This document shows, piece by piece, positions 8,971 to 16,658 of a DNA stretch of 64,000 nucleotides; position 1 is the stretch's first letter, and every line of letters starts with the position of its first letter. The DNA comes from Carboxydothermus islandicus (lineage in GTDB: Bacteria; Bacillota; Z-2901; Carboxydothermales; Carboxydothermaceae). Position numbers and translations under genes: made by a program. The stretch spans positions 33,252-97,251 of the forward strand of contig NZ_BDJL01000007.1 in the NCBI RefSeq assembly GCF_001950325.1, given 5' to 3'. The notes beneath the pieces are model-generated. The model was not told the DNA's origin. It searched no databases and saw only the letters and a list, made by a program, of their open reading frames with translations.

Positions 8971-10608
8971 TTATTTCTTTTTACCGAGCTTTTTGGCCCA
9001 CTCCCTTTCCCTCAACTCCACCCGCCGGATCTTACCGGAAACGGTTTTGGGTAATGCATCGATAAATTCAATCTCCCGCGGATACTTGTAAGGGGCGGTA
9101 ACTTTCTTCACATGCTCCTGCAGTTCTTTAACCAGTTCCTCCGACGGAGAATATCCCGGAGCCAGTACCACAAACGCCTTGACAATTTCTCCCCGTATTT
9201 CATCGGGGCTTGCCACAACCGCCGCCTCGGCCACCGCCGGATGCTCTACCAAAGCACTTTCCACCTCAAACGGTCCTATCCGGTAGCCGGCAGCCAGGAT
9301 AACATCATCGGCCCGGCCCACAAACCAGAAGTAACCATCCTCATCTTTAATAGCCCGGTCGCCGGTTAAATACCAATCGCCCCGGAACACCTCGGCGGTT
9401 TTATCGGGATTTTTCCAGTACTCTTTAAACAGTCCCACCGGCCGCTCCGGTTTAACTTTAATGGCAATATTACCTTCCTTACCGGGCGGCAGTTCGTTCC
9501 CTTCATCGTCAATTATAGAAACATAATAACCGGGCGCCGGTTTCCCCATTGAGCCAGGTTTTACCTCAAAGCAGGGGAAGTTCGCCACTAAGATGCAGGT
9601 TTCCGTTTGTCCGTAACCATCCCGGATGGTTAGCCCCGTTGCTTCCTTCCACACTTTGATTACCTCGGGGTTTAAAGGTTCGCCAGCAGCAACGCAATGG
9701 CGTAAATGAGGGAACTTATACTGTTTTAAATCTTCCAGAACAAAAACCCTGTAGGCGGTAGGAGGACCACAGAAAGTCGTTATAGGATATTTCGCTAAAA
9801 GTTCCAAAGTTTTTTTAGCGTCAAATTTACCTACCGAATGGTGGACAAAAATTGCTGCACCGCAAATCCACGGTCCAAAGAAGCTGGACCAGGCCGCTTT
9901 TGCCCATCCGGTGTCTGATATATTCCAGTGCAGGTCATCGGGAGTTAAATCCAGCCAGTACTTTCCGGTAGTATAATGGCCTATCGGGTAACTGGCATGA
10001 GTGTGCACAGCCATTTTGGGATAGCCGGTAGTTCCCGATGTGAAAAAGATAATCGCCGGGTCATCGCTTCTTGTGTTTACAGTTTCATACTCCGGACTAA
10101 ATTTAGCAATCTCCTCGTTAAAGGAAAGCCAGCCGTCTCTCTTGCCCACGATTACGAGATGTTTTAATACCGGTAACTCTCCTTTAATTTCTTCCACCTT
10201 GGGAGCATTATCCTCATCGGTAATTAACATAACCGTTTCCGCTGTTTCCACCCGGTATTTAATATCCTTCGAGGTCAGCTGAGTAGTCCCCGGAATAAAA
10301 ACTATTCCAGCCCGAATTGCCGCCAGGTAAATTACCCACCATTCCGGTAATCGCGGCAAAATAACTAAAATTCGGTCCCCCTGCTTAACCCCGAGTGAAT
10401 TAAAGAAATTGGCTGTCTGTTTTGATAATTCTGAAAATTGTTTAAATGTAAAACGTCGTTCATTGCCCAAATCGTCGACCCAGAGCATAGCAAGTTTATT
10501 TGGATCTTGAGCCCAGACATCAAAAGTATCCCGGGCAAAATTGAAATACTCGGGCACCTGGTGCCGAAATTCACGGTAAGTTTTTTCATAGTCTACCATG
10601 TTTGGCAT
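8971..10608 (-). CDS. acyl-CoA synthetase (AMP-forming, medium/short-chain type)
   Basis: Activates a carboxylic acid to its CoA thioester through an acyl-adenylate. The AMP-binding P-loop is FFTSGTTGYPKMAVH; other motifs are DGYGQTE, YLTGDRA and the C-terminal PKTVSGKIRR with the catalytic Lys. 545 aa. ATG at 10608 follows GGAGGGG. It lies 27 nt upstream of mcmA in one transcript, suggesting that its product, perhaps propionyl-CoA or a branched acyl-CoA, belongs to the mutase pathway. The acid used is not decidable from sequence. Confidence 0.9.
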   Translation of the reverse strand: MPNMVDYEKTYREFRHQVPEYFNFARDTFDVWAQDPNKLAMLWVDDLGNERRFTFKQFSELSKQTANFFNSLGVKQGDRILVILPRLPEWWVIYLAAIRAGIVFIPGTTQLTSKDIKYRVETAETVMLITDEDNAPKVEEIKGELPVLKHLVIVGKRDGWLSFNEEIAKFSPEYETVNTRSDDPAIIFFTSGTTGYPKMAVHTHASYPIGHYTTGKYWLDLTPDDLHWNISDTGWAKAAWSSFFGPWICGAAIFVHHSVGKFDAKKTLELLAKYPITTFCGPPTAYRVFVLEDLKQYKFPHLRHCVAAGEPLNPEVIKVWKEATGLTIRDGYGQTETCILVANFPCFEVKPGSMGKPAPGYYVSIIDDEGNELPPGKEGNIAIKVKPERPVGLFKEYWKNPDKTAEVFRGDWYLTGDRAIKDEDGYFWFVGRADDVILAAGYRIGPFEVESALVEHPAVAEAAVVASPDEIRGEIVKAFVVLAPGYSPSEELVKELQEHVKKVTAPYKYPREIEFIDALPKTVSGKIRRVELREREWAKKLGKKK

Positions 10609-10622
10609 AAAAAACCCCTCCT

Positions 10623-10672
10623 CTAAAAGTATTACTACTTTTAGTTATAATCCAAAACGTCGCTGATTCCAA
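10623..10672 (-). promoter_or_regulatory. sigma-A promoter with adjoining palindromic operator
   Basis: Read on the minus strand, TTGGAA (10672-10667) and TATAAC (10649-10644) are separated by 17 nt. A 9-bp inverted repeat, CTAAAAGTA / TACTTTTAG with a 4-nt centre (10623-10644), begins at the last base of the -10 box and covers the transcription start. A repressor bound there would block the acyl-CoA synthetase/mutase operon; the regulator is unknown. Confidence 0.6.
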
Positions 10673-10723
10673 TAAACTTACCGTGAACTGCAATTTTTAG
10701 GGGTTAAACGGTTGATTTTCCCG

Positions 10724-11305
10724 TTAAAACTCAACCCCCTTTCGGGAAGTAAGACCAAGCTCAGTAAAAGGATGCTTCTCTTCTGCAAAATAAGTAATAT
10801 AGTCGGCATAAGACTTAAGGTAAAGCGGCGCTTCCCGTCCGGTAATTATCATTTCAAGATTTTCTTTTCTTTTTATCTCTTTAAGAAAAGATGTTAAACT
10901 CTCTTCAGCAATTAAATCAATCTTTGCCGCTAATGCTAATTCATCCATCACAACCAACCGGTAGGAAGAAGCATTAATTTGAGCTTTGGCCCAGAAAAAT
11001 CCTTCCCGAAAAAGCTTTTTATCTTCCTGGTCCGGATTTTTAAGGTTTACGTGGCAAAGGTTACAGTTATCCATTACCGGACAGGATTTTATTCCCGTTT
11101 TAATTAACGAGGCATAAGGGCAGCTTTTCCCAAGGCAATATTTTTCAATGTCCAGTTTTTTCAGCGCTTCAAATTCCCCGTAAAACCCTTCTCCTTTTAG
11201 AAAACCAAAGTAAGCTACCTTAAATCCATGGCCGTAAGCCCTTAAAAGCATTCCCAGTGCCGCGGTACTTTTTCCTTTTCCCGGCCCATAATAAAGATGG
11301 AGCAT
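10724..11305 (-). CDS. ATP:cob(I)alamin adenosyltransferase, CobA/CobO-like
   Basis: Probably makes adenosylcobalamin for the neighbouring mutase. P-loop GPGKGKST at residues 7-14 and VVMDELALA as the Walker B segment match the CobA family. An insertion of about 35 residues carries a run of cysteines (CLGKSCPY, CPVMDNCNLC) not typical of enterobacterial CobA and could bind a metal. Its start overlaps the MeaB stop by 1 nt, so the two are coupled. 193 aa. Confidence 0.85.
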   Translation of the reverse strand: MLHLYYGPGKGKSTAALGMLLRAYGHGFKVAYFGFLKGEGFYGEFEALKKLDIEKYCLGKSCPYASLIKTGIKSCPVMDNCNLCHVNLKNPDQEDKKLFREGFFWAKAQINASSYRLVVMDELALAAKIDLIAEESLTSFLKEIKRKENLEMIITGREAPLYLKSYADYITYFAEEKHPFTELGLTSRKGVEF

Positions 11306-12246
11306 TACCTTCTTACCCCCAGCCGTTTTAAGAGCTCTTCAGAAGCCGCCTGCGGCGGAATTTCCTTGCGGTTTACCCTGTCAATTAAAAGTTTAATATC
11401 TTCTTCCGCTAATAAAACCTTAAGTTTCTGGTAAAGGGTGTTCATGGCTATTTCGATAATTTCCCGCTCCCGTCGTTCCTGGCGCCGCTTTTCCAACTCA
11501 GAGCTTTCCGCCAAAAAGGCAAAGTGTTTTTTTATAAGTTTTAAAAGCTCTTCCAGACCTTCGCCGGTAGTGGTAGACGTTTTAATTACCGGAGGACGCC
11601 AGACCAGTTGCTCACCTTTTAAGTCTAACATAGCATTTACATCCGTTACCATTTTCCCGGCACCGGGTAAGTCCGCTTTATTAACCACAAAAATATCGGC
11701 AATCTCCATAATACCCGCCTTTATGGTTTGAATACTATCGCCGGCAGCAGGAGTTAAAACCACCAAAACGGTGTCCGCCACATGCATAACATCCAGTTCG
11801 CCCTGACCCACGCCAACAGTTTCCACAATTATATAATCAAAACCAAAGGCGTCCAAAACTTTCACAACATCTTTGGTGGCTGCTGAAATTCCACCAAGGC
11901 TTCCTCTACTTCCCAGACTGCGAATAAATACCCCTTCATCCAGCGCATGGTTTTGCATGCGAATTCTATCCCCTAAAAGAGCTCCGCCGGTAAACGGGCT
12001 TGAAGGATCTACCGCTACCACCGCTACCGTTTTCCCTTCCCGCCGCAGAAGTTCGATTAAACTATCGGTTAACGAACTTTTTCCCGCCCCCGGAGCCCCG
12101 GTAATCCCAATGATCTGCGCTCTACCGGTATGGGGATAAATTTCAGCTAAAACTTCTTCTTTTTCCGGCCCGTTATTTTCCACCAAAGAAATTATCCGGG
12201 CAAGGGCCCTTTTTTCTTTTTTCCAGTACTGTTTTAGTAGTTCCAT
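11305..12246 (-). CDS. meaB: MeaB/ArgK-type G-protein chaperone of methylmalonyl-CoA mutase
   Basis: GTPase that gates cobalamin loading and protects the mutase. Walker A GAPGAGKSS is at about 50-58, then VDPSSPFTGGALLGDRIRM, the switch region ETVGVGQGE, and the guanine motif NKAD. 313 aa, normal. The N-terminal helix and C-terminal dimerisation region are complete. Gene order meaB-cobA-acs-mcmA-mcmB, all on the minus strand, supports its assignment over a generic ArgK. Confidence 0.93.
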   Translation of the reverse strand: MELLKQYWKKEKRALARIISLVENNGPEKEEVLAEIYPHTGRAQIIGITGAPGAGKSSLTDSLIELLRREGKTVAVVAVDPSSPFTGGALLGDRIRMQNHALDEGVFIRSLGSRGSLGGISAATKDVVKVLDAFGFDYIIVETVGVGQGELDVMHVADTVLVVLTPAAGDSIQTIKAGIMEIADIFVVNKADLPGAGKMVTDVNAMLDLKGEQLVWRPPVIKTSTTTGEGLEELLKLIKKHFAFLAESSELEKRRQERREREIIEIAMNTLYQKLKVLLAEEDIKLLIDRVNRKEIPPQAASEELLKRLGVRR

Positions 12247-12357
12247 CTCCTCACCCTGCTTTCAATAATATTTTAATATTTTGACTTTTCTTAAAATACT
12301 ATATGCTTTCGCTATTTTTTTTTAAATTCCTGCCTTTAAAAGAAAATTCCGGCTTAA

Positions 12358-13359
12358 TTATAGCCGGTCGGTAAATTCCTTGAACTCATTTTTAAAAACA
12401 TCATACAAACTTTTCAGCTTGGTTGCTGCTTTTTCCTGAAGCTCCATGTAACTCACCTGCTGTTTCAAGTAAGCATAATATTTTTCCGCATGGGGTGCCC
12501 CATTAATCAGTCCGCCAAGAAAAAAGACTATTGCTAAAAAAGCAAAAGCTAATTTTTTGTAAAAATTTACCATAATTTCCCGCTCTTCTATTTGGTAGGT
12601 GTAAAAATAAACCACCCCAACTCCCAAAAAGATGCCTGCGATAATGTCAATTATCCAGTGAATTCCCAGGTAAATGGTGGAAATCACTATCAAGCCCGTG
12701 GAAACCCCCAGTACACCCGTAAGCCTTTTATCTCGAAGTTTAAAAGCTAAATAGAAAAAGCTAACCGAAAGGGCAGTGTGGAGACTGGGAAAATTGTTAT
12801 TAATTCCGGAAAAGGAGCGGTACTCCACATTAAATTGGGGGTAGTATTTCTCTATTAAAAGTTTAATTCCCGGGTGAATCGACCAGGCTTCATATACCGG
12901 CAGGTTAACATAAAAAGGCATCGCCACTAAATAGTTGATAAGATAAATATAAAAAAGTCCGGCAATTATCGTTTTGTTATCTTTTATTAAACCGTAATAA
13001 AGGATAGCTACAAACAAAACCGGAAAAAGAAAAACGTAGACATAGCTCAACAAAAATACTAACCAGGCGGGCTGAAAGCTCTGTAACTTAATAATCAAGG
13101 GAGCTTCAATTTTGGCAATAAAGTACGAATAAAGGTAAGAAGAAGGAAAACCACTCTCCCCTTTTAATTCCAGCACATCCAAAAGCAAGAGAAGAAGAAT
13201 CCCCAGGAAATATAATAAATACTCCCTGGTAGTTAATAAGCGTTTCAGGGAAACAAAAAGGCTTTTCAGATACCCTCTAAATCCCCCGTGTAAAATAACC
13301 GTTAAGAAAAAAAAGGAAAAAAAGCTTAAGATAATTTTCCCAAAATAACTTCCAAACAC
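12358..13359 (-). CDS. PAP2-family membrane phosphatase / phosphotransferase
   Basis: Integral membrane protein of 333 aa with about seven hydrophobic segments. The PAP2 core is visible as NFPSLHTALS (motif 2) and GIHWIIDIIAG (motif 3, His and Asp). The full first PAP2 motif is not clear. Resembles the inositolphosphotransferase/PAP2 type acting on lipid phosphates. The C-terminal ~50 residues form a charged tail (KLKSLYDVFKNEFKEF). Alone between meaB and a ferritin-like gene; its substrate is unknown. Confidence 0.75.
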   Translation of the reverse strand: MFGSYFGKIILSFFSFFFLTVILHGGFRGYLKSLFVSLKRLLTTREYLLYFLGILLLLLLDVLELKGESGFPSSYLYSYFIAKIEAPLIIKLQSFQPAWLVFLLSYVYVFLFPVLFVAILYYGLIKDNKTIIAGLFYIYLINYLVAMPFYVNLPVYEAWSIHPGIKLLIEKYYPQFNVEYRSFSGINNNFPSLHTALSVSFFYLAFKLRDKRLTGVLGVSTGLIVISTIYLGIHWIIDIIAGIFLGVGVVYFYTYQIEEREIMVNFYKKLAFAFLAIVFFLGGLINGAPHAEKYYAYLKQQVSYMELQEKAATKLKSLYDVFKNEFKEFTDRL

Positions 13360-13440
13360 TGCAGTCCCCCATCCACGGAAGTAATTTTTTATCTATAACT
13401 AAGTTTATATTAACACTTCCTGAAATTGTCAAGAAAGAAA

Positions 13441-13468
13441 AAAGCCCGGGGTTACCCGGACCTTTTTT
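13441..13468 (-). terminator. weak Rho-independent terminator
   Basis: Downstream of the ferritin-like gene, a 5-bp GC stem (CCGGG / CCCGG, 4-nt loop) is followed on the minus strand by a run of T. Short, but correctly placed. Confidence 0.5.
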
Positions 13469-13892
13469 ATTTAAAGTACCTATCCAGTAAGCCTTTCAAT
13501 GCCCGGGCATGTCTTGCTTCATCCCGGGAAGATTCGTCCAATGCATCATGTACTTCATCCAAACCTAATTCTTTGGCTTTTTTAGCTGCTTCTTTTTTAC
13601 CTTTATTGGCTTCCATTTCACCTTTCAGCATTTTTTCGATATTTTCTTTGGTACTGGAAGAAATTTTGCCGGCAAGTTCGGCAAAACGGGCAGCATGCCA
13701 GGCTTCTTCCAAGGCAATTTTTTCGAGAACCCGCGCTACTTCCGGCAGTCCTTCCCTTTCCGCCTGCCGGGCCATTGCCAGATATACTCCTACTTCATAG
13801 GTTTCACCTTTAAACTCACCTTCAACCGCCGCTAAAACCTCAGAGTCTTTTGCAACCCCGATTTGGTTTTCATTAATAAGCTGTAAATCCAT
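13467..13892 (-). CDS. rubrerythrin-like ferritin-fold protein
   Basis: Four-helix diiron protein likely used against peroxide or oxygen. Iron-binding ExxH pairs are seen in EEAWHAARF and DEARHARAL, with additional Glu in the first and third helices ([12 protein letters not shown]). 141 aa from ATG 13892, which follows GGAGGG; an in-frame ATG 15 nt upstream overlaps that site and is rejected. It lacks the rubredoxin domain of classical rubrerythrin. An AT palindrome lies just upstream. Confidence 0.85.
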   Translation of the reverse strand: MDLQLINENQIGVAKDSEVLAAVEGEFKGETYEVGVYLAMARQAEREGLPEVARVLEKIALEEAWHAARFAELAGKISSSTKENIEKMLKGEMEANKGKKEAAKKAKELGLDEVHDALDESSRDEARHARALKGLLDRYFK

Positions 13893-13911
13893 TAACCATC
13901 CCTCCATCGAT

Positions 13912-13927
13912 TTATTATTAATAATAA
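13912..13927. promoter_or_regulatory. perfect 16-bp AT palindrome (PerR/Fur-like box?)
   Basis: TTATTATTAATAATAA is its own reverse complement and lies 20 nt before the start of the ferritin-like gene. Its form resembles PerR/Fur family boxes. In AT-rich intergenic DNA this is weak evidence. Confidence 0.3.
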
Positions 13928-14051
13928 TTACTATTTACATTTACTATTTTAAAAAACCATCTCACTTCTGTCAATAGCCCTGTGGTAAAATTTTTTTCGG
14001 TATCATTTTTCCCTTCTGCAAGTTATACTATGAGTAAAGGAGGTCATAGAC

Positions 14052-14291
14052 ATGGCAAAAATTGAGTTATTCAGTACCCCTACCTGTCCGTATTGCCGCG
14101 CAGTGCGAAATTTCCTGCAGGCAAAAGGGTTAAATTTTACCGATTACGATATTACAAAAGACCTTGATGCCTTTGAGCGGATGTTTAAAACTACCGGCTA
14201 TACCACGGTACCTACATTGATTATTAACGATAAAGAAGTTATTATCGGTTTGGATGAAGAAAGAATTTTAAAAGCGGTAAACACGCTCTAA
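14052..14291 (+). CDS. glutaredoxin-like thiol oxidoreductase
   Basis: Small thioredoxin-fold protein of 79 aa with the CPYC active site at residues 12-15 (STPTCPYCRAV), cis-Pro in TTVPTLIIN, and a C-terminal helix. Close to NrdH or the glutaredoxin-like YruB family. ATG follows AAAGGAGGTC. Single-gene unit with its own terminator, diverging from the ferritin-like gene. Partner reductase may be the thioredoxin reductase fusion at 16701-17981; this is inference. Confidence 0.9.
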   Translation: MAKIELFSTPTCPYCRAVRNFLQAKGLNFTDYDITKDLDAFERMFKTTGYTTVPTLIINDKEVIIGLDEERILKAVNTL

Positions 14292-14299
14292 CTGACAAA

Positions 14300-14340
14300 A
14301 AAACACACTCGCACCTTTTTTGGCGCGGGTGTGTTTTTTA
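14300..14340 (+). terminator. Rho-independent terminator
   Basis: A 13-bp stem with one mismatch (14303-14315 with 14322-14334, ACACAC...GTGTGT) and a T tract at the end. It also runs into the stop of the convergent rhodanese gene and may serve both strands. Confidence 0.88.
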
Positions 14341-14721
14341 CTTTTCCAATTCATAGGGCCAGTTAGCAATGCCCCCTTTTAAATTGTAAACATGCTTGTA
14401 ACCTTTACTCACCAGCATCTGGGCAATACTTGCCGAACGGCTTCCGGTTTCACAAACCACCAAAATCTCTTGTTCCTTATCAATGTTTGGTAACTGCTGT
14501 TCCACTTCTCCCATAGGAATATTATGGGAACCGGGGATACGCACTTCGGCGTATTCATAAGGTTCTCTAACATCCATAATAAAAAGCATTGGATTTTCAT
14601 CAATCAGTTTTTTGGCTTCACCGGGCTCTAAATCCTTATAACCTGCTTTTAAGCATCCCGTCAAAGCAAATAATAGCAAAACTATTATTGTCCAAAATAC
14701 ATATTTGCTCTTTGGCAACAA
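14338..14721 (-). CDS. rhodanese-domain lipoprotein
   Basis: Exported single-domain sulfurtransferase. The signal peptide ends in a lipobox LTGC, so Cys in that motif would be lipidated. The rhodanese fold follows, with DVREPYEY and active loop CETGSRS. 127 aa. TTG at 14721 is the likely start, after GGGGAGGGG. It lies 11 nt after the MerT-like selenoprotein gene, and lgt, the enzyme that would lipidate it, is in the same operon. Confidence 0.88.
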   Translation of the reverse strand: MLPKSKYVFWTIIVLLLFALTGCLKAGYKDLEPGEAKKLIDENPMLFIMDVREPYEYAEVRIPGSHNIPMGEVEQQLPNIDKEQEILVVCETGSRSASIAQMLVSKGYKHVYNLKGGIANWPYELEK

Positions 14722-14732
14722 AACCCCTCCCC

Positions 14733-15047
14733 TTAAAAGGTGAATAAATTTAGTAAGGTATAGCGATAAGTATAAGTTAATACTATCACAACCAGAACGG
14801 TTGCCGACCAGAGGACTATTTTGTTTAATTTTGAACTTTTGCCTTTAAAATATGTTTCATAAAAGGCGTAACCTAAGAAAACAAAGGTAATAACCAAAAA
14901 GAAACTCCGGTAAGGGGCCAACGGCGCAAAAAACGAAAAAGACGCTCCTCCCAGACCCAGGGAGGCCAATATTACCGGTCCCACTCAGGTAATGCACCCC
15001 AAAACCGCAGTAATAACCGAAAGAATACTGCTAATTCTCTCCCTCAT
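14733..15047 (-). CDS. MerT-like small membrane selenoprotein (in-frame TGA)
   Basis: Read from ATG 15047, the frame runs 20 codons to TGA (14987-14985) and continues without a stop for 83 codons. The joined product has CIT-Sec-VGPVILASLGLGGA, i.e. Cys18 and Sec21 in a CxxU pair at the place where MerT-family mercuric transporters carry their Cys pair before a GxxLGxGGA segment. Three membrane helices are predicted. A 6-bp hairpin starts 19 nt after the TGA (see the SECIS entry). Reading only from the GTG after the TGA would discard the redox motif. It overlaps the lgt end by 17 nt. Substrate (metal or electrons) is unknown. Confidence 0.85.
14947..14965 (-). promoter_or_regulatory. bacterial SECIS-like hairpin (MerT-like gene)
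   Basis: On the mRNA, CCTCCC pairs with GGGAGG around loop TGGGTCT. The loop begins 25 nt after the UGA and has G at its second position, fitting the general bacterial SECIS pattern (UGA-to-loop about 16-37 nt, G at loop position 1 or 2). Confidence 0.8.
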
Positions 15048-15771
15048 TTCTCCCCAACACCTTCATCATGATAAGGCTAAAGAAGATTAAACCTGCGCTT
15101 AAAAGCTGTTCTAAGCGAAAGGGGCCAACCCAGAAGCTATCCATCCGAAAACCTTCCACAATAAACCTTCCTACCGAATACCAGAGAAGATATTTCAAAA
15201 AGATTTCGCCACTATATCTTTGTTTTTTACGGGTTAGCCAGAGATATAAAAACACCCCCAGATCCCAGATGGATTCGTATAAAAAGGTGGGATGGCGCCA
15301 GGCACCGTCAATATACATAGCCCAGGGAAGATCGGTAGGATAGCCATAAGCTTCCTGGTTAAAATAATTCCCCCAGCGGCCAATTGCCTGCCCTAAAATT
15401 ATGCTGGGAGCAAAAAGGTCCGCCAGTTGCCAAAAAGAATGCTTTTTTATCCGGGCGTAAACAACCCCCACCAGGATTGCCGCTAAAATACCACCGTGAA
15501 AGGCAAGCCCGCCATGCCAGATAGCCGGAATCTCGGCCGGATACTTGCTGTAATAATCCCAGTTCCAGAGGACGTACCAGATCCGGGCCCCAATCCACCC
15601 TATTGGAGCTCCGAGTAAAACCAAGTTGTAAATGTGATCCTCATGGATATTTTTCCGCTTGGCTTCTTTTAAAGCAAGATAAGTACCAATTAAAACACTT
15701 ATCGCCATCAGAACTCCGTACCAGCGAATTTCCAGCGAGCCAATCTTTAAAGCAACTGGAGAAATGCCAAT
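15031..15771 (-). CDS. lgt: prolipoprotein diacylglyceryl transferase, start codon unusual
   Basis: Transfers diacylglycerol to lipobox Cys at the membrane. The Lgt signature GRWGNYFNQEAYG, WHGGLAFHGG and VEGFRMDSFW are present, with about seven membrane helices. The first in-frame ATG is at 15708, but homologous sequence continues upstream as ISPVALKIGSLEIRWYGVL, the canonical Lgt N-terminus. No ATG, GTG or TTG occurs in that stretch before the in-frame stop. An ATT at 15771 (or 15765) is the best guess. A sequencing error or another rare start is possible. Confidence 0.85.
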   Translation of the reverse strand: MGISPVALKIGSLEIRWYGVLMAISVLIGTYLALKEAKRKNIHEDHIYNLVLLGAPIGWIGARIWYVLWNWDYYSKYPAEIPAIWHGGLAFHGGILAAILVGVVYARIKKHSFWQLADLFAPSIILGQAIGRWGNYFNQEAYGYPTDLPWAMYIDGAWRHPTFLYESIWDLGVFLYLWLTRKKQRYSGEIFLKYLLWYSVGRFIVEGFRMDSFWVGPFRLEQLLSAGLIFFSLIMMKVLGRNEGEN

Positions 15772-15781
15772 TGTTAGCCAC

Positions 15782-16243
15782 TTATAAATATTTCTTCAGC
15801 TCCTTTTCCACTTCCATACTAAGGTCATCGTCCACCGGCAGCTCTTTTTTCTCCTCCACCTTTTCTTCCTTCCGGCGTTTTCTGACCACGGTGTAAACTA
15901 ATACACCGCCGGCAACTATTGCAATTGCAGGCATAATCCAAACTGCCGCAAATACACCCGTTTTGGGGGGCTCCGCTAAAATTTTGGTACCGTAAAGGTT
16001 TGTGTAGTAATTTATAATTTCCTGTTTGGTTTTTCCCTGTTCCAGCATTTCTTTGATTTGATTCCGCATTTCTTCAGCGGAATCAGCAGGGCAGTCAGCA
16101 AGGTTCATACCACAAAAGTCCGGAGCCCAAAAACTATGAATTACATCATTTAAAACGTCTTGGTTTACTTCTCCCAGGGTTGGAAAACCACTCAACACCA
16201 GTAAAATTACTGCTGTCAAGATGACAATCGTTTTTAAAGGCAA
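15782..16243 (-). CDS. CcmH/NrfF-like cytochrome c biogenesis protein
   Basis: Membrane-anchored thiol protein of the heme-ligation machinery. N-terminal signal/TM segment, then a helical domain with EEMRNQIKEMLEQGKTKQEIINYYTNLYG, matching the CcmH fold, a second TM (about 105-125) and a charged tail. The usual LRCxxC motif is replaced by FCGMNLADC, a Cys pair separated by six residues. 153 aa. Its stop is just before lgt. No other ccm genes are in the window, so a different partner is possible. Confidence 0.7.
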   Translation of the reverse strand: MPLKTIVILTAVILLVLSGFPTLGEVNQDVLNDVIHSFWAPDFCGMNLADCPADSAEEMRNQIKEMLEQGKTKQEIINYYTNLYGTKILAEPPKTGVFAAVWIMPAIAIVAGGVLVYTVVRKRRKEEKVEEKKELPVDDDLSMEVEKELKKYL

Positions 16244-16265
16244 GATAATACCCCCCTAAAAAATA

Positions 16266-16553
16266 TTAAGCAAGATCAAGGCCATCAACCTCTAAGCGTT
16301 GAAACATCCACTTGCCTTCAAGGTAGATTTTAACCGGATCTTTAACCGCTATTGTATTTTTCGGCACATAAACCTTAATTCCTTCTACTTCATAAAGATT
16401 AAAAAATCTTTCATCCTGCGGTTTTCCCACAAACACGGTGGGTAGTTGCTGTACCGGGCATCACCCACCTCCGTAGGCCATAAACTCAATTCTAATGGTG
16501 TCATCTTTTCCTTCCAGGTATTTTTTAGCTTCCTCGGTAAATGTTATATTCAT
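16266..16553 (-). CDS. HesB-like selenoprotein (in-frame TGA)
   Basis: From ATG 16553 the frame runs 30 codons, meets TGA at 16463-16461, and continues 64 codons to TAA. The product of 95 aa has MAYGGG-Sec-CPV, i.e. Sec31-Cys32, in the place where HesB/IscA-fold proteins have a glycine-rich Cys motif. HesB-like selenoproteins with a UC pair are a known bacterial family. A hairpin follows 18 nt after the TGA. It is the first gene of the operon HesB-CcmH-lgt-MerT-rhodanese. Role in redox or metal handling is inferred only. Confidence 0.87.
16426..16442 (-). promoter_or_regulatory. bacterial SECIS-like hairpin (HesB-like gene)
   Basis: On the mRNA, CCCAC pairs with GTGGG around loop CGTGTTT. 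The loop begins 23 nt after the UGA and has G at its second position. Same geometry as the MerT-like hairpin 1.5 kb downstream. Confidence 0.78.
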
Positions 16554-16658
16554 CTCCGCATCTCCCTTTCTTTAAGTCTCTTTATAACTTATAACATATC
16601 TAAGTTTAACGGGGGGTATTCAATCTTGTTATACCTATAAATTATTTTAAATTATTTT

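Noticed and set aside
10672..10745. Inverted repeats (GGGGTT...AACCCC, AACGG...CCGTT) after the adenosyltransferase gene as a terminator
   Set aside because: Stem is broken and no clear T tract follows; not listed as a feature.
14733..14984. 83-residue protein starting at the GTG after the TGA
   Set aside because: It lacks a ribosome site and would lose the Cys/Sec pair; the frame is open upstream of the TGA and a SECIS-like hairpin follows.
16446..16640. 64-residue plus-strand frame opposite the HesB-like gene
   Set aside because: Antisense frame without ribosome site; the minus strand carries a coherent HesB-like protein with Sec.
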